DNA of 45,669 bases. It comes from JAVBQO01 sp031548885 (GTDB lineage Bacteria; Patescibacteriota; Saccharimonadia; Saccharimonadales; Saccharimonadaceae). Positions within the stretch are counted from its first letter, which is position 1. The number at the start of each line of letters is the position of its first letter. The position numbers and the translations under genes were made by a program. The stretch lies in assembly GCA_031548885.1 (NCBI GenBank), contig JAVBQO010000007.1, forward strand, positions 1 to 45,669, read 5' to 3'. This document shows, one piece after another, positions 1-8,702 of the stretch. The notes under the pieces are model-generated. The model searched no databases. It had not been told where the DNA came from and saw only the letters and a list, made by a program, of their open reading frames with translations.

Positions 1-49
1 GGCGTGTCCGCCAAAAATATTCGCGCCGCCGTTGCCACGCGGGGGGGGC

Positions 50-87
50 GATATAAAAAAATAAAAACCCCCCTTTTTGGTGTTTTT
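50..87 (-). terminator. Possible terminator of tRNA-Asp
   Basis: On the minus strand a hairpin with arms AAAAACACC and GGGGTTTTT is followed by a T-rich run. It lies just downstream of the tRNA-Asp. Bases 1-49 are low-complexity or GC-rich and show no gene I can recognise. Confidence 0.45.
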
Positions 88-93
88 GCGTCT

Positions 94-171
94 GGGCGCG
101 CCCGACCGTATTCCACCCGGCGATCTCCTCCGTGACAGGGAGGCGTGATGGGCCAACTTCACTACGAGCGC
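94..171 (-). tRNA. tRNA-Asp (anticodon GTC) with an aberrant T-arm
   Basis: The cloverleaf reads on the minus strand. Acceptor GCGCTCG pairs with CGGGCGC, D-stem GTGA pairs with TCAC around a loop containing GG, and anticodon stem CCTCC/GGAGG holds the loop CTGTCAC (anticodon GTC, Asp). The T-arm is abnormal: the loop is GTGGAAT instead of TTCGAAT, and base 61 is A, which breaks the last T-stem pair. The 3' tail reads GCCCA rather than GCCA. The 5' half is intact and a -10 box sits just upstream. It is either a decaying tRNA or a tRNA with sequence errors near a contig end. Confidence 0.7.
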
Positions 172-181
172 AGATGACCAG

Positions 182-190
182 ATTATAGTA
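182..190 (-). promoter_or_regulatory. -10 box for tRNA-Asp
   Basis: TATAAT on the minus strand (182-187), preceded by C. It lies about 10 bases upstream of the tRNA-Asp 5' end. No clear -35 is visible. Confidence 0.5.
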
Positions 191-251
191 GCAAATTTTG
201 CGAATAGATACAATACGGTTGGGCGAAAATAGTTTTATATAATTACGATTA

Positions 252-260
252 TGCTATAAT
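252..260 (+). promoter_or_regulatory. Extended -10 promoter before the NHL-repeat gene
   Basis: TGCTATAAT is an extended -10 (TGnTATAAT). Transcription should begin near 267-270, at the ATG of the next gene, so the mRNA would be leaderless or nearly so. Confidence 0.6.
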
Positions 261-269
261 TTCTATAAC

Positions 270-2675
270 ATGATTAAGTCGATTCAAAGTGATCTGGCGA
301 TGTTTACCAAGCGTAAAAAACAAATTCTTAGCTTTGTAATCTGTGCCGTGATGATCGTGTCGTCCGTTGTTGTGGCGTTTTCGCAAATCGGTAATGACGT
401 GCAGGCTGCTCCGGGCGATTATACGTACGACTATTCCATTGGCAATAGGGGTGCAATATCATATCCGTATGATATTGCGCGGTCGCCTGACGGCACGTTC
501 TATGTGGCGGATTGGGACGGCTTGCGCGTGGTGCATATGGCGGCTGACGGTACGCTGTTGGGGCAGTTGGGTGATGGAACCAGCGGATCGGGACAAAATC
601 AGTTTTCGACACCATCCGGTGTCGGTGTCGACAGCAGTGGGAACGTCTATGTCGCCGACACAGGTAATAATCGCGTTGTGAAGTACGATTCCGCTGGGAA
701 TTTCGTGATGCAATTCGGTTCTGGTAGTTTTGGACTTGGTCCTGGCCAATTGCCGCGACCAAACGATGTGACTGTTGATAGCGCTGGAAATGTTTACGTC
801 ACTTGCGGCGGATATTTTGCTGGGAATTACCGGTATGGCGTCAAAAAATTCGACGCCAGCGGTAACGAAGTCGGATCGTGGATCAGGCCATACTCTGCAG
901 CACCTGGCGATTTCAATTGGCCGCAGGGCATCGCGGTGCATAACGGCGAACTGTATATTGCTGACTCGAACAACAACCGCGTCCAGGTTTTGTCGGCGAC
1001 GGACGGTTCATTTGTCCGCAGTTGGGGCGGTGCTGGCACGGGTAGCGCGGCGACGGCTCGTCCGTGGGGAATTGATGTAGATGATACAACGGGCAATGTT
1101 TTGGTTGGCGAGAGTCAAAATCAACGAGCGCACGTGTTTACTTCTGCTGGTGTAAATATCACAACGTATGGCGATACAGCTCCTACTGCATTAACGAGCG
1201 TGGCGGGTGTGACGTACGACGGCGCTGGCGGCTCGTTCGTAGTTGATTCGTCGGCTCGATTGGTGCGCAAATATGACAGTGCGAATAATTTGGTAAACTC
1301 TTATTCAATCCAAAATCTAGATCCGACGGCGTTGTATGATCCACGGTTGCTCGCCCAGGATTCGAACGGCAATCTATACGTCTACAATAACAATTCGGAA
1401 AACCCTGGCACGGATGATGATCATCGCATCATTACGATTTTCAATCCAGCCGGGGATTATATTGGTCAGCGTGTTATCCAAACTTCGTATTTCAACGGCG
1501 AAACGGGCGAAAACTTTTCGATCAATCCGTATTATGGCATGCTGATTCTTCCGAATGGCGATATATATTTGACTGGCTTTGGCTCGAAATCAGATGGTGT
1601 AACGTCGAAAAGCTACTCCGTCATAAAATACGCTGCCAACAGTGATCAACCCGAATTCATACTGGAGAGCAATACTACCGAATATAGTTTGTCACTGTAC
1701 ACCGTACAATACGATGCGCAAAACGATAAATTTGTCGGATGTGGCTATGCGTACAACGCTACTGACAACCGAGCTTATTCGTTTGTTTCGTTCGATACTG
1801 ATGGCTCGGCGCTACATTTCTTTTCGCCACGAAATGGCGCGACGACGCCGGACGGGCACGCGTTGAACACCGACGTGCGTTCGTTTGCAATTGATTCGAA
1901 CGGCCAGTACGTTGTCATCGGCTTCACCTACGATCAGACGGAGGGTCAAAGCTACGCGGTTGCGCGCTACGATCCATCGACCGCGAATACCTTTACGACG
2001 TTGATAAGGCAAAGCGAATCGGTCGGCAATATTGACAAATATGTTTCTACGTCGGGCAGTATAGCGTTGGATGCTGCGAACAATATCTACCTGTACAATT
2101 ATTTGGAAGTTTATGATAATGATTTGAATATAAACAACACCTATGCTGTGGGAAAATTCGATCCAAACGGGGCGGTTATTTCATACATTGCTGAACGTGG
2201 CAACGAAGAGGATCAGGTGGAATCGGGCTCGGATCCGGGGCGTTTGGTGGTGGATCGATATGGAAATGTGTACGTGCTGGACACGAACAGCAGCGCGTTG
2301 GTCAAAAAATACAGCATCGAAGCAGACATCCCTTCGCCGCCACTCGATGTAGCGGCGGATGCTACTGGCGAAAACACTATCGATGTCGTTTGGACGGCTC
2401 CGCAAAATGATGGCGGAGCGCCAATTACCGGATACAAAATCGCATATCGCGCCGTCGGATCGGCTAGTTGGCAATTTGTGACTGTCGATGGCTCGACGTT
2501 TTCGCGAACGTTGACAAGTTTACATGCTGACACCGAATACGAAATCCAGGTTTTCGCAATCAACGCTGCTGGCGAATCCGTGGCTTCGCAAACTGTGACA
2601 GCGCGAACATTCGCAAAAGGCACGACACCGATCATTCCGCTTCCACCAAATACGGGTCAGATTAGAGCCAGGTAG
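270..2675 (+). CDS. Exported NHL-repeat / fibronectin III surface protein with C-terminal PNTG motif
   Basis: 801 aa. The basic stretch and hydrophobic segment at about residues 14-46 form a signal peptide or anchor ending near QAA. Residues about 55-670 hold NHL-type beta-propeller repeats (recurring DSxGNVYVxD and NRV motifs). A fibronectin type III domain follows at about 690-785 (PLDVAADATGENTIDVVWTAP onward). The protein ends PLPPNTG plus five residues, with no membrane helix after the motif. The start at 270 sits 9 bases after a TATAAT, which suggests leaderless translation; the ATG at 300 gives a more classical signal peptide and is a real alternative. The gene converges on the DUF11 protein with a 6-base gap. 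Role inferred: cell-surface adhesion or binding. Confidence 0.85.
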   Translation: MIKSIQSDLAMFTKRKKQILSFVICAVMIVSSVVVAFSQIGNDVQAAPGDYTYDYSIGNRGAISYPYDIARSPDGTFYVADWDGLRVVHMAADGTLLGQLGDGTSGSGQNQFSTPSGVGVDSSGNVYVADTGNNRVVKYDSAGNFVMQFGSGSFGLGPGQLPRPNDVTVDSAGNVYVTCGGYFAGNYRYGVKKFDASGNEVGSWIRPYSAAPGDFNWPQGIAVHNGELYIADSNNNRVQVLSATDGSFVRSWGGAGTGSAATARPWGIDVDDTTGNVLVGESQNQRAHVFTSAGVNITTYGDTAPTALTSVAGVTYDGAGGSFVVDSSARLVRKYDSANNLVNSYSIQNLDPTALYDPRLLAQDSNGNLYVYNNNSENPGTDDDHRIITIFNPAGDYIGQRVIQTSYFNGETGENFSINPYYGMLILPNGDIYLTGFGSKSDGVTSKSYSVIKYAANSDQPEFILESNTTEYSLSLYTVQYDAQNDKFVGCGYAYNATDNRAYSFVSFDTDGSALHFFSPRNGATTPDGHALNTDVRSFAIDSNGQYVVIGFTYDQTEGQSYAVARYDPSTANTFTTLIRQSESVGNIDKYVSTSGSIALDAANNIYLYNYLEVYDNDLNINNTYAVGKFDPNGAVISYIAERGNEEDQVESGSDPGRLVVDRYGNVYVLDTNSSALVKKYSIEADIPSPPLDVAADATGENTIDVVWTAPQNDGGAPITGYKIAYRAVGSASWQFVTVDGSTFSRTLTSLHADTEYEIQVFAINAAGESVASQTVTARTFAKGTTPIIPLPPNTGQIRAR

Positions 2676-2681
2676 TTAACC

Positions 2682-5588
2682 TTATTTCGCAAAGCCAGTA
2701 TTCGGCGCGAGTGGGGCAATCGGCATCGGTGGCGTTGGCGTTATTGGTGGATTGACTGGCGTTGAAGCGAATAGTGGCGTAGACACCAAACATAGTCCGA
2801 GTGGGTTGCATCGTCCGTAGCTGATGGTCGCTGCAGATGAAACTGCATTTACCAAGAAGCTATCGCTCGGCACACTATCATTGATAGTTACCGAATAAGT
2901 AACCGTTTTCGACTCGCCAACATTCAACTCGCCTGACCAGCTGAGGATATTGCCGTTCACTATCGCGCCGTTGGTCGCGTCGCCATTGTACGCTGCGTTA
3001 TCTAGAACATCCGACATATCGTCAGTAAACGCAGCTAGGTTTGCCGACGTCAAGCTGACGTTGCCGGTATTCTTAACAACTATATTGTACGTAACGATAT
3101 CGCCTGGCTTTGCTGCGTCGCTGTCACTCATTTTTGATACGATGAACGCGCGGGTTAGCGGCGGCAAGTTCACAGTTGTCGAAACAGAACAGTCGCTAAT
3201 AGTTGGGCAATCTCCCGTGATTGATCCAGGGCTAACATAGTTAACAAGGGTGTGGTTGCCGGTCGGGAGGTTGTTGACGCGAAAAACGTACGTGATCGTT
3301 GCCGTGTCGCCGGCGGCCAGCGGCCCCGACCAAACGATCGTTTTGCTGCTGGCGTCAAATACTCCGCCGCCAGATATGCTGACGAAACTGGCATCATCCA
3401 TGACGTCCGTCAGATCGTCCGATACGGATACTGGGCTCGCAACAGTATAGTCGACGGCGCCGGTGTTTTCTATCGTTAGCGTATATGTGACGTCTTCGTC
3501 CAAGTTCGCGATAGATTTGTCGACAGTTTTGTTCACAGTAAAATTCGGATTTTGAACGGTTATTTCGCTAGTGCAAGACGCGACATTGGCGCATTCGCCG
3601 CCGTTATCGAAAGGAGAGGCGACATTTGTCATTGCCAAATCGCCAATCGAAGGATTGTTGACAGTGACCGAATAGGTGATTACCTTAGTTTCGCCGACAT
3701 CAAGCGCACCCGACCATTCGATGACTCCGTTTGTGATCGTAGCGCCACCGCTGATGTCGTTGTTGTATCCAGCGTCATCCAGGATGTCGGATAAGTCATC
3801 GCTGAACCCCGCCGGATTTAGTTCGGTAAAGGCCGTGTTCCCGTCATTAAAAATAGTAATGTTGTAGACAACGGTTTCGCCAGCATTCACAGTGGAGCCG
3901 GCATCAGAGGTTTTCGCAACGAGGTAATGCGTGTTTGATGGGATAACATCTGTGGTCACCGAGCAATTTTTGGTTTCGGCGCATGTCCCTCTGGCGTCGG
4001 CAGTAGTTACGTTGTTGACCATGGTTCCGTCGCCGCCGTCGGCCGTTGTGACTGAATAAGTAACCGTTTTCGATTCGCCAACATTTAATTCGCCCGACCA
4101 ACTAAGAGCATCGCCGCTAACTACCGCACCGTTGGTGGCGTCATTGTTGTACGTGGCGTCGTCCAGTACATCAGCTAGGTCGTCGCTGAATGTTGCCAAG
4201 TTGCCGCCGTCAAACGGCGCGTTGCCGGTGTTCCGTATGGTGATAGAATACATAACGACTTCGCCAGATTGAACGCTAGCGGCGCTCACTGACTTTTCGA
4301 GTGTGAATTCGCGAACCTCTCCGGCTGGCCAGCAACTTTGTGCTGTCGAGCTGTTGTTGGTCGTATCGGGATCGTGGTCATTGCCAATGACGATCGCGGT
4401 GTTATTGATGCAGCCGGTAGTGGCGGCCGGCACTTGTGCGCTGACATTGATTGTTACGGGTTCGCCAGGTTCGAGCGTGCCGCCGATGCAGGTTAGTGAG
4501 TTGCCGCTCAGCGAGCAGCCCGCCGCCGAAGTCTGAGGATTCATTAGGACGGATGGAAACGCGTCATCTATAGTAAAGCCGCTGGCTGCGAAAGATGAGT
4601 TATTCGTAACAGTAATCTGGTAATCAATCTGCCCGCCGGGGGTATATATAGACGATGTCGTTTTGACAACAGACAAATCAACGTCGGCACCGATGGCCGC
4701 TGTGCCGTCATTGCCCGAGCTGGCTGGTCCGTTTGAAGTGGATAGAAGCTTGAATTGTGGGGTGGCGGTTGTGGAGTTGGCTATTTCTATCTGATAAACT
4801 TTTCCGGTAATGTTGTTGGATATGCCCAAGTTTCCATTGCCGTACACCCACTGTGCGCCGTACTGTTCGGCCGTGATGCCGATTCCAGCGATGGACCATG
4901 ATTTGATAGAGCCTGCGCCTCCGGCCGGGTTGATGCGATAGATCGTGCGTGTTGTTCCGTAGACGCCCCATAAGTAACCGTCGATCCATACGAAATCCGC
5001 TAGATTAGGTAGGGTCGATGGGAGGTTAATCTTGGTGGCGACAGCCTGGCCGCCACTAAATGTTGGTGTAATATCGACGGACCAAAGTGCCGTATTACCA
5101 ACGCCGTCGCCTTGTCGAACAAAAAGTGTATTCGAAAAAGCACCTTTACCAAAACAGCCCTGATTGATATCGTTGCCGCCAGTCGGCAGGTTTTTGATCA
5201 AACCCAGATCGGAATAATAGGTGGATCCGCCCTGGCCGACACGAATCAGCCGGCGACCACCACTCGATGTGTTTTGCACGCCGTATATATAACGGGTGTA
5301 TTCGTTGAACCCGATTGCATTATAAGTGAGCCCGTTTATCACGCCACCTTCGGCAACAAACACTGTATTGCCACTGTTGTCCTGCACAGCCTTGAATAGG
5401 CCGGTTCGCCCGTTGCCATCAGATTGAGCCACGAAAGCCAAGTTCTCGCTCGCGGGGAAAGGGTCGCCATTGGCCGCGAAAACATTGCGATATAAAACAG
5501 CTGCCAATGAAACTACCGCGAGCAGAATCACGACGGACATAATTATCGGGTGCAGCCAGAATCGTGCTGATTTGATATTTATTTCCAC
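2682..5588 (-). CDS. Exported DUF11-repeat surface protein with C-terminal PNTG motif
   Basis: 968 aa from a GTG start at 5588, chosen because GGAAGGAAG lies just upstream and a consensus promoter precedes it; the open frame itself extends 21 codons further. A membrane segment at about residues 13-35 is followed by a propeller-like N-terminal region (about 45-310). Then come five DUF11-type repeats recognisable by SDDLxDVLDDA and WSGELNVGESKTVTYSV blocks. Cysteine pairs occur between repeats. It ends PLAPNTG plus FAK, matching the tail of the convergent NHL protein and again lacking a terminal membrane helix. Two repeats are nearly identical at DNA level (about 2890-2945 and 4050-4105), which suggests recent duplication or conversion. 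Likely a surface stalk or adhesin. Confidence 0.85.
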   Translation of the reverse strand: MEINIKSARFWLHPIIMSVVILLAVVSLAAVLYRNVFAANGDPFPASENLAFVAQSDGNGRTGLFKAVQDNSGNTVFVAEGGVINGLTYNAIGFNEYTRYIYGVQNTSSGGRRLIRVGQGGSTYYSDLGLIKNLPTGGNDINQGCFGKGAFSNTLFVRQGDGVGNTALWSVDITPTFSGGQAVATKINLPSTLPNLADFVWIDGYLWGVYGTTRTIYRINPAGGAGSIKSWSIAGIGITAEQYGAQWVYGNGNLGISNNITGKVYQIEIANSTTATPQFKLLSTSNGPASSGNDGTAAIGADVDLSVVKTTSSIYTPGGQIDYQITVTNNSSFAASGFTIDDAFPSVLMNPQTSAAGCSLSGNSLTCIGGTLEPGEPVTINVSAQVPAATTGCINNTAIVIGNDHDPDTTNNSSTAQSCWPAGEVREFTLEKSVSAASVQSGEVVMYSITIRNTGNAPFDGGNLATFSDDLADVLDDATYNNDATNGAVVSGDALSWSGELNVGESKTVTYSVTTADGGDGTMVNNVTTADARGTCAETKNCSVTTDVIPSNTHYLVAKTSDAGSTVNAGETVVYNITIFNDGNTAFTELNPAGFSDDLSDILDDAGYNNDISGGATITNGVIEWSGALDVGETKVITYSVTVNNPSIGDLAMTNVASPFDNGGECANVASCTSEITVQNPNFTVNKTVDKSIANLDEDVTYTLTIENTGAVDYTVASPVSVSDDLTDVMDDASFVSISGGGVFDASSKTIVWSGPLAAGDTATITYVFRVNNLPTGNHTLVNYVSPGSITGDCPTISDCSVSTTVNLPPLTRAFIVSKMSDSDAAKPGDIVTYNIVVKNTGNVSLTSANLAAFTDDMSDVLDNAAYNGDATNGAIVNGNILSWSGELNVGESKTVTYSVTINDSVPSDSFLVNAVSSAATISYGRCNPLGLCLVSTPLFASTPVNPPITPTPPMPIAPLAPNTGFAK

Positions 5589-5616
5589 ATCACTTCCTTC
5601 CGTATATTCACAATAA

Positions 5617-5645
5617 ATTATATAGGTGCCGTAGCTGATGGTCAA
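5617..5645 (-). promoter_or_regulatory. Consensus sigma70-type promoter for the DUF11 protein
   Basis: -35 TTGACC (5640-5645), 17-base spacer, -10 TATAAT (5617-5622). The transcript would include GGAAGGAAG and the GTG start at 5588. This supports the downstream start over the first in-frame ATG. Confidence 0.75.
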
Positions 5646-5708
5646 TAGCACAAGCGGTATCGGCGGGCTTTCGCAGCGTGATCACTGGATTTTGATGTTC
5701 AATTTTGT

Positions 5709-5714
5709 TATAAT
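5709..5714 (+). promoter_or_regulatory. -10 box for the tRNA-Thr/tRNA-Gly transcript
   Basis: TATAAT lies 36 bases upstream of tRNA-Thr. No good -35 is seen. The transcript probably continues through tRNA-Gly into the two following genes. Confidence 0.45.
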
Positions 5715-5749
5715 TTTGCGCGAGATGGTCGCAATGGTGGCCGTCATTT

Positions 5750-5825
5750 GCCACCTTAGCTCAGTTGGTAGAGCATCGCTTTCGTAAAGCGGGGGTCTGC
5801 GGTTCAAGCCCGCAAGGTGGCTCCA
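5750..5825 (+). tRNA. tRNA-Thr (anticodon CGT)
   Basis: Full cloverleaf. Acceptor GCCACCT/AGGTGGC, D-arm GCTC/GAGC, anticodon loop TTCGTAA (CGT), T-arm TGCGG/CCGCA with loop TTCAAGC. CCA is encoded. Confidence 0.95.
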
Positions 5826-5835
5826 ATTACAATTT

Positions 5836-5910
5836 GCGGGTGTCGTATAACGGCTATTACATGACCTTCCCAAGGTTGGAACCAGAGTTCGACTCTCTGC
5901 ACCCGCACCA
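5836..5910 (+). tRNA. tRNA-Gly (anticodon CCC)
   Basis: Acceptor GCGGGTG/CACCCGC, anticodon loop TTCCCAA (CCC), T-arm CAGAG/CTCTG with loop TTCGACT. CCA is encoded. The next coding sequence begins only 5 bases after the CCA end. Confidence 0.93.
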
Positions 5911-5915
5911 AATAT

Positions 5916-6290
5916 ATGAACGTCAAAGAATCCATCAAAATCGTCGCTCGCAGCCGAACATTTCTGGCGCTGTGGTTTTTGACATTTGTGCAAATGATCG
6001 CGCTGATCATCATTGTTCTGTCGTTTGTGCATCGCAATGAATTGCAGATTCCGGTGCATTACAGTGCATTTTCTGACGCGCAATTTTATCGCGACCAGTG
6101 GTTTTATCTGCTGAATTTCGCGGCGTTTGGCTTGCTTGTATTTGTGATTAATAGTTTCGTCGGTCTGAAATTATTCAGCGAAAAAGGCCGCTCCATGGCC
6201 GTTTCGTTCATGTGCATCACGGCGGCGGTTTTCGCAATCAGCACGGTGTTAATTTTGGCGCTATTGCGCGTCACGAGTTTGTTGCAATAA
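5916..6290 (+). CDS. Small membrane protein coupled to a glycosyltransferase
   Basis: 124 aa with three hydrophobic segments at about residues 17-38, 66-84 and 96-118. No domain recognised. The ATG is 5 bases after the CCA of tRNA-Gly, with no Shine-Dalgarno sequence, so tRNA 3' processing should leave a near-leaderless mRNA. The stop codon abuts the ATG of the glycosyltransferase (TAAATG), which suggests translational coupling and a shared role in envelope polysaccharide synthesis or export (inference). Confidence 0.75.
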   Translation: MNVKESIKIVARSRTFLALWFLTFVQMIALIIIVLSFVHRNELQIPVHYSAFSDAQFYRDQWFYLLNFAAFGLLVFVINSFVGLKLFSEKGRSMAVSFMCITAAVFAISTVLILALLRVTSLLQ

Positions 6291-7973
6291 ATGACTGACC
6301 TCGAAATCCCCGTTGGCAAACGCACCAAACAATATCGATTTTTCGAAATTTTGCCCGGTGCAGTCAGCATCGGCGCCATCGTTTTGCTGGTTGTACTAAG
6401 TTTGATAAACCCAATTGTGGCGTCGATTTACGTATTGGCGCTGGTGCTGACGATGTTTGTGCGGGCGTTTGGCATCGCTTTTCGCACGATTCAGGGCCAC
6501 TCGATTTTGAAAAAATCGCAAAAAACCGATTGGCGATCGTGGATGGACGATTTGGAAAATCCACGCCAGGCGCTGAAAAAACGGCAAAAACTTTTGACAT
6601 CGAAAAAGTGGGGCGAACGAAATCATGTGCTAAACCTAGAGCGCGTTGGCGACGTGCCGGGCGAATTCCCGAAACCGTCACAGATCTGGCAGGCACCGAT
6701 TATTTTCATTTACAACGAGAGTTACGATGTTTTGGGTCCGACGCTGCAGTCGCTATTGGACAGTGATTACGATCCGAAACGTTTGATTGTGACGATTGCG
6801 TACGAACAGCGTGGTGGCAGAGCGGCGCTCGAAACTGTCGAACAGATCAAAAAACACTTTACCGGAAAATTTGGCGCATTGTTGTTTTCCGAACATCCCG
6901 AAAATCAGCCAAATGAAGTCATCGGCAAAGGTCCGAACGCCACGCACGCTGGGCGATATCTGGCGAAATATTTGGAGCGCGAGAAAATCGATCCGAAAAA
7001 CGTCATCGTCACGACGTTGGACAGCGATAATCGGCCAGATCCGAGGTACTTTGCCTATTTGACATATGAATGGATCGTGACGCCGAATCGCCAACGCGTG
7101 TCGTTCCAGCCGATTTGTTTGTTCACAAACAATATTTGGGATGCGCCAGCGCCGATGCGCGTCATCGCGACCAGCAACTCGTTTTGGAATCTGATTTCGT
7201 CGATGCGGCCGCATACGCTGCGAAATTTTGCGTCGCACGCGCAGGGCATGGCGGCGCTGATCGGCATGGATTTCTGGTCGACGCGAACGATTGTCGAGGA
7301 TGGACATCAGTATTGGCGAAGTTATTTTTACTTTGACGGCGACTACATGGTTGTGCCGCTCCGAATTGGCATCGGTCAGGACGCCGTGTTGTCGGACACG
7401 TATCGCGGTACGCTGAAAGCCCAATTTGTCCAATTGCGGCGCTGGGCATACGGAGCGTCGGATGTGGCGTATGTGGCGAAAAATCTTTTTCGCAAAGACC
7501 GAACGGCGAAATTCTGGCCGGCTTTTGCGCGGTTCTGGCGATTGCTGGACGGCCATGTCACACTGGCGGCGATGGCGCCGATTGTGGCGGTTGGTGCGTG
7601 GGTGCCATTGATTTTGAACTCCGAAGCGTCGCGCAGTCTGATTGCGCACGAATTGCCGCTGACGATTGGTCGTGTTCAGCAAGTTGCGCTGCTTGGTTTG
7701 GCGGTGACAATTTTTACGAGCCTAGCGATGCTGCCGCCGCGCCCGAAACGCTACCGCAAAGCCAAAGGCGTATTCATGGTCGTGCAGTGGTTTTTCATGC
7801 CGATTAACGCCATCGTCTATTCCAGCGCCAGTTCATACACGGCGCAGATTCGTTTAATGTTGGGCAAATATATGGAAAAGTTCGACGTAACGCAGAAATC
7901 AGTCAAAAAAGATTCGGATACGAACAGCAAATCGCCGAAAAAAACTGCGAAAAATCCTCCCGCGAAAAAATAA
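6291..7973 (+). CDS. Membrane family 2 glycosyltransferase (cellulose-synthase-like)
   Basis: 560 aa. Two N-terminal membrane helices (about 23-66) are followed by a GT-A domain with IFIYNESYDVLGPTLQSLL at about 143-161, the DSD metal/nucleotide motif at 244-246, a GDY region, and QLRRW at 381-385, the QxxRW signature of processive GT2 enzymes. Several further helices lie at about 415-520, and the tail is Lys-rich and cytoplasmic. The family builds polysaccharide from nucleotide sugars on the inner face of the membrane while extruding it. The sugar cannot be told from sequence. The gene is coupled to the small membrane protein upstream and converges on the NrdR-like gene with a 4-base gap. 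Confidence 0.88.
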   Translation: MTDLEIPVGKRTKQYRFFEILPGAVSIGAIVLLVVLSLINPIVASIYVLALVLTMFVRAFGIAFRTIQGHSILKKSQKTDWRSWMDDLENPRQALKKRQKLLTSKKWGERNHVLNLERVGDVPGEFPKPSQIWQAPIIFIYNESYDVLGPTLQSLLDSDYDPKRLIVTIAYEQRGGRAALETVEQIKKHFTGKFGALLFSEHPENQPNEVIGKGPNATHAGRYLAKYLEREKIDPKNVIVTTLDSDNRPDPRYFAYLTYEWIVTPNRQRVSFQPICLFTNNIWDAPAPMRVIATSNSFWNLISSMRPHTLRNFASHAQGMAALIGMDFWSTRTIVEDGHQYWRSYFYFDGDYMVVPLRIGIGQDAVLSDTYRGTLKAQFVQLRRWAYGASDVAYVAKNLFRKDRTAKFWPAFARFWRLLDGHVTLAAMAPIVAVGAWVPLILNSEASRSLIAHELPLTIGRVQQVALLGLAVTIFTSLAMLPPRPKRYRKAKGVFMVVQWFFMPINAIVYSSASSYTAQIRLMLGKYMEKFDVTQKSVKKDSDTNSKSPKKTAKNPPAKK

Positions 7974-7977
7974 TTTT

Positions 7978-8424
7978 CTATCGGTACGACGGTCGCCCGC
8001 GGCGCGGTTTCGCTGTCGGACTGATCAGTCCGTAATTCGTGCCGTACAGAACGCCGGCAGTCGGATCGTAACGGCCGAGGATTTCGTGCGTTATTTTTGT
8101 CAGGTCGTGTAGCGAAACTTTTTGCAGCCGGTTCATGATTAAATTCTGTTCGACCGTTTTGGCCAGCCAAAATGCGCTGTCAGCCAAATTGTTGTGCAGT
8201 TCGTTCGTCAAATATCCGGCCAGATTCATCGCGAGTCGTGGTCGCGAAAAATGCGTTTCTGTCGCGTTGCTGACGACTGATATTTTGACGTCCGCCGTTT
8301 CAATTGTCGTGAAAATTGTGCCGCAATTGTCGCAAACGCGCCGCCGCCAGATCTGCGGTGTTTTCTTGCTTGGTCGTGAATTGGAAACGCGTGTTTTCGT
8401 GTGAATACAATTAATGCAGAACAT
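7978..8424 (-). CDS. NrdR-like zinc-ribbon regulator with divergent ATP-cone
   Basis: 148 aa from the ATG at 8424; the open frame runs 44 codons further upstream, but MFCINC is where NrdR homology starts. The N-terminal zinc ribbon has CINC and CDNC with SRPSKK between them, matching the NrdR pattern CxxC...DSRPxxxG...CxxC. The following region occupies the place of the ATP-cone, but the usual KRDGxxExFxxxKL pattern is replaced by SNATETHFSRPRLAMNL, so nucleotide sensing may be altered. The tail is Arg/Pro-rich. NrdR represses ribonucleotide reductase genes; none is in the window. A TGTC(N8)GACA repeat lies just at the start codon and could be an autoregulatory site (weak). Confidence 0.7.
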   Translation of the reverse strand: MFCINCIHTKTRVSNSRPSKKTPQIWRRRVCDNCGTIFTTIETADVKISVVSNATETHFSRPRLAMNLAGYLTNELHNNLADSAFWLAKTVEQNLIMNRLQKVSLHDLTKITHEILGRYDPTAGVLYGTNYGLISPTAKPRRGRPSYR

Positions 8425-8536
8425 GTCTACATTTTGACATCCAGCTATCAAAAATACAAGTGGAAAACATAATCGAAATTGCGAAAAAGTGGGGAAATCA
8501 TCAATAATCGTGCGAAAATCGCCCAGAGCACTTAAA

Positions 8537-8569
8537 CAATAGAAAACCTCCCGCAACAGGGGCGGGAGG
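8537..8569 (-). terminator. Rho-independent terminator of the 28-aa small gene
   Basis: Perfect 8-bp stem CCTCCCGC/GCGGGAGG (8547-8554 and 8562-8569), followed on the minus strand by TTTTCTATTG. It lies 36 bases past the small gene's stop. Confidence 0.75.
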
Positions 8570-8605
8570 TAAACGATTTCGACGTTTGTTGGCGTTCGCG
8601 ATCTA

Positions 8606-8692
8606 TTATTTGTCGTTGTGTTCGAAATAGATTTTGAACTGTGAAAGCTTCGTTGGCTTGTCGCCGCGGCCGCTTTGGCTGTTATTTTTCAT
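8606..8692 (-). CDS. 28-residue small protein gene
   Basis: 28 codons. The start is MKNNSQSGRGDKPTK and the end is LSQFKIYFEHNDK, followed by tandem stops TAA TAG. It has its own consensus promoter (-35 TTGACA, 17-base spacer, extended -10) ending 10 bases before the ATG, and its own terminator. This is the arrangement of an independent gene rather than a chance frame. The product is basic and soluble with no membrane helix. The transcript is about 160 nt and would be nearly leaderless. Function unknown; it could alternatively be a small regulatory RNA that happens to contain a frame. Confidence 0.65.
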   Translation of the reverse strand: MKNNSQSGRGDKPTKLSQFKIYFEHNDK

Positions 8693-8702
8693 AACGCTCA
8701 CG

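Noticed and set aside
6753..7682. 309-codon frame on the minus strand
   Set aside because: Shadow of the glycosyltransferase gene; Arg/His-rich translation with no start signals.
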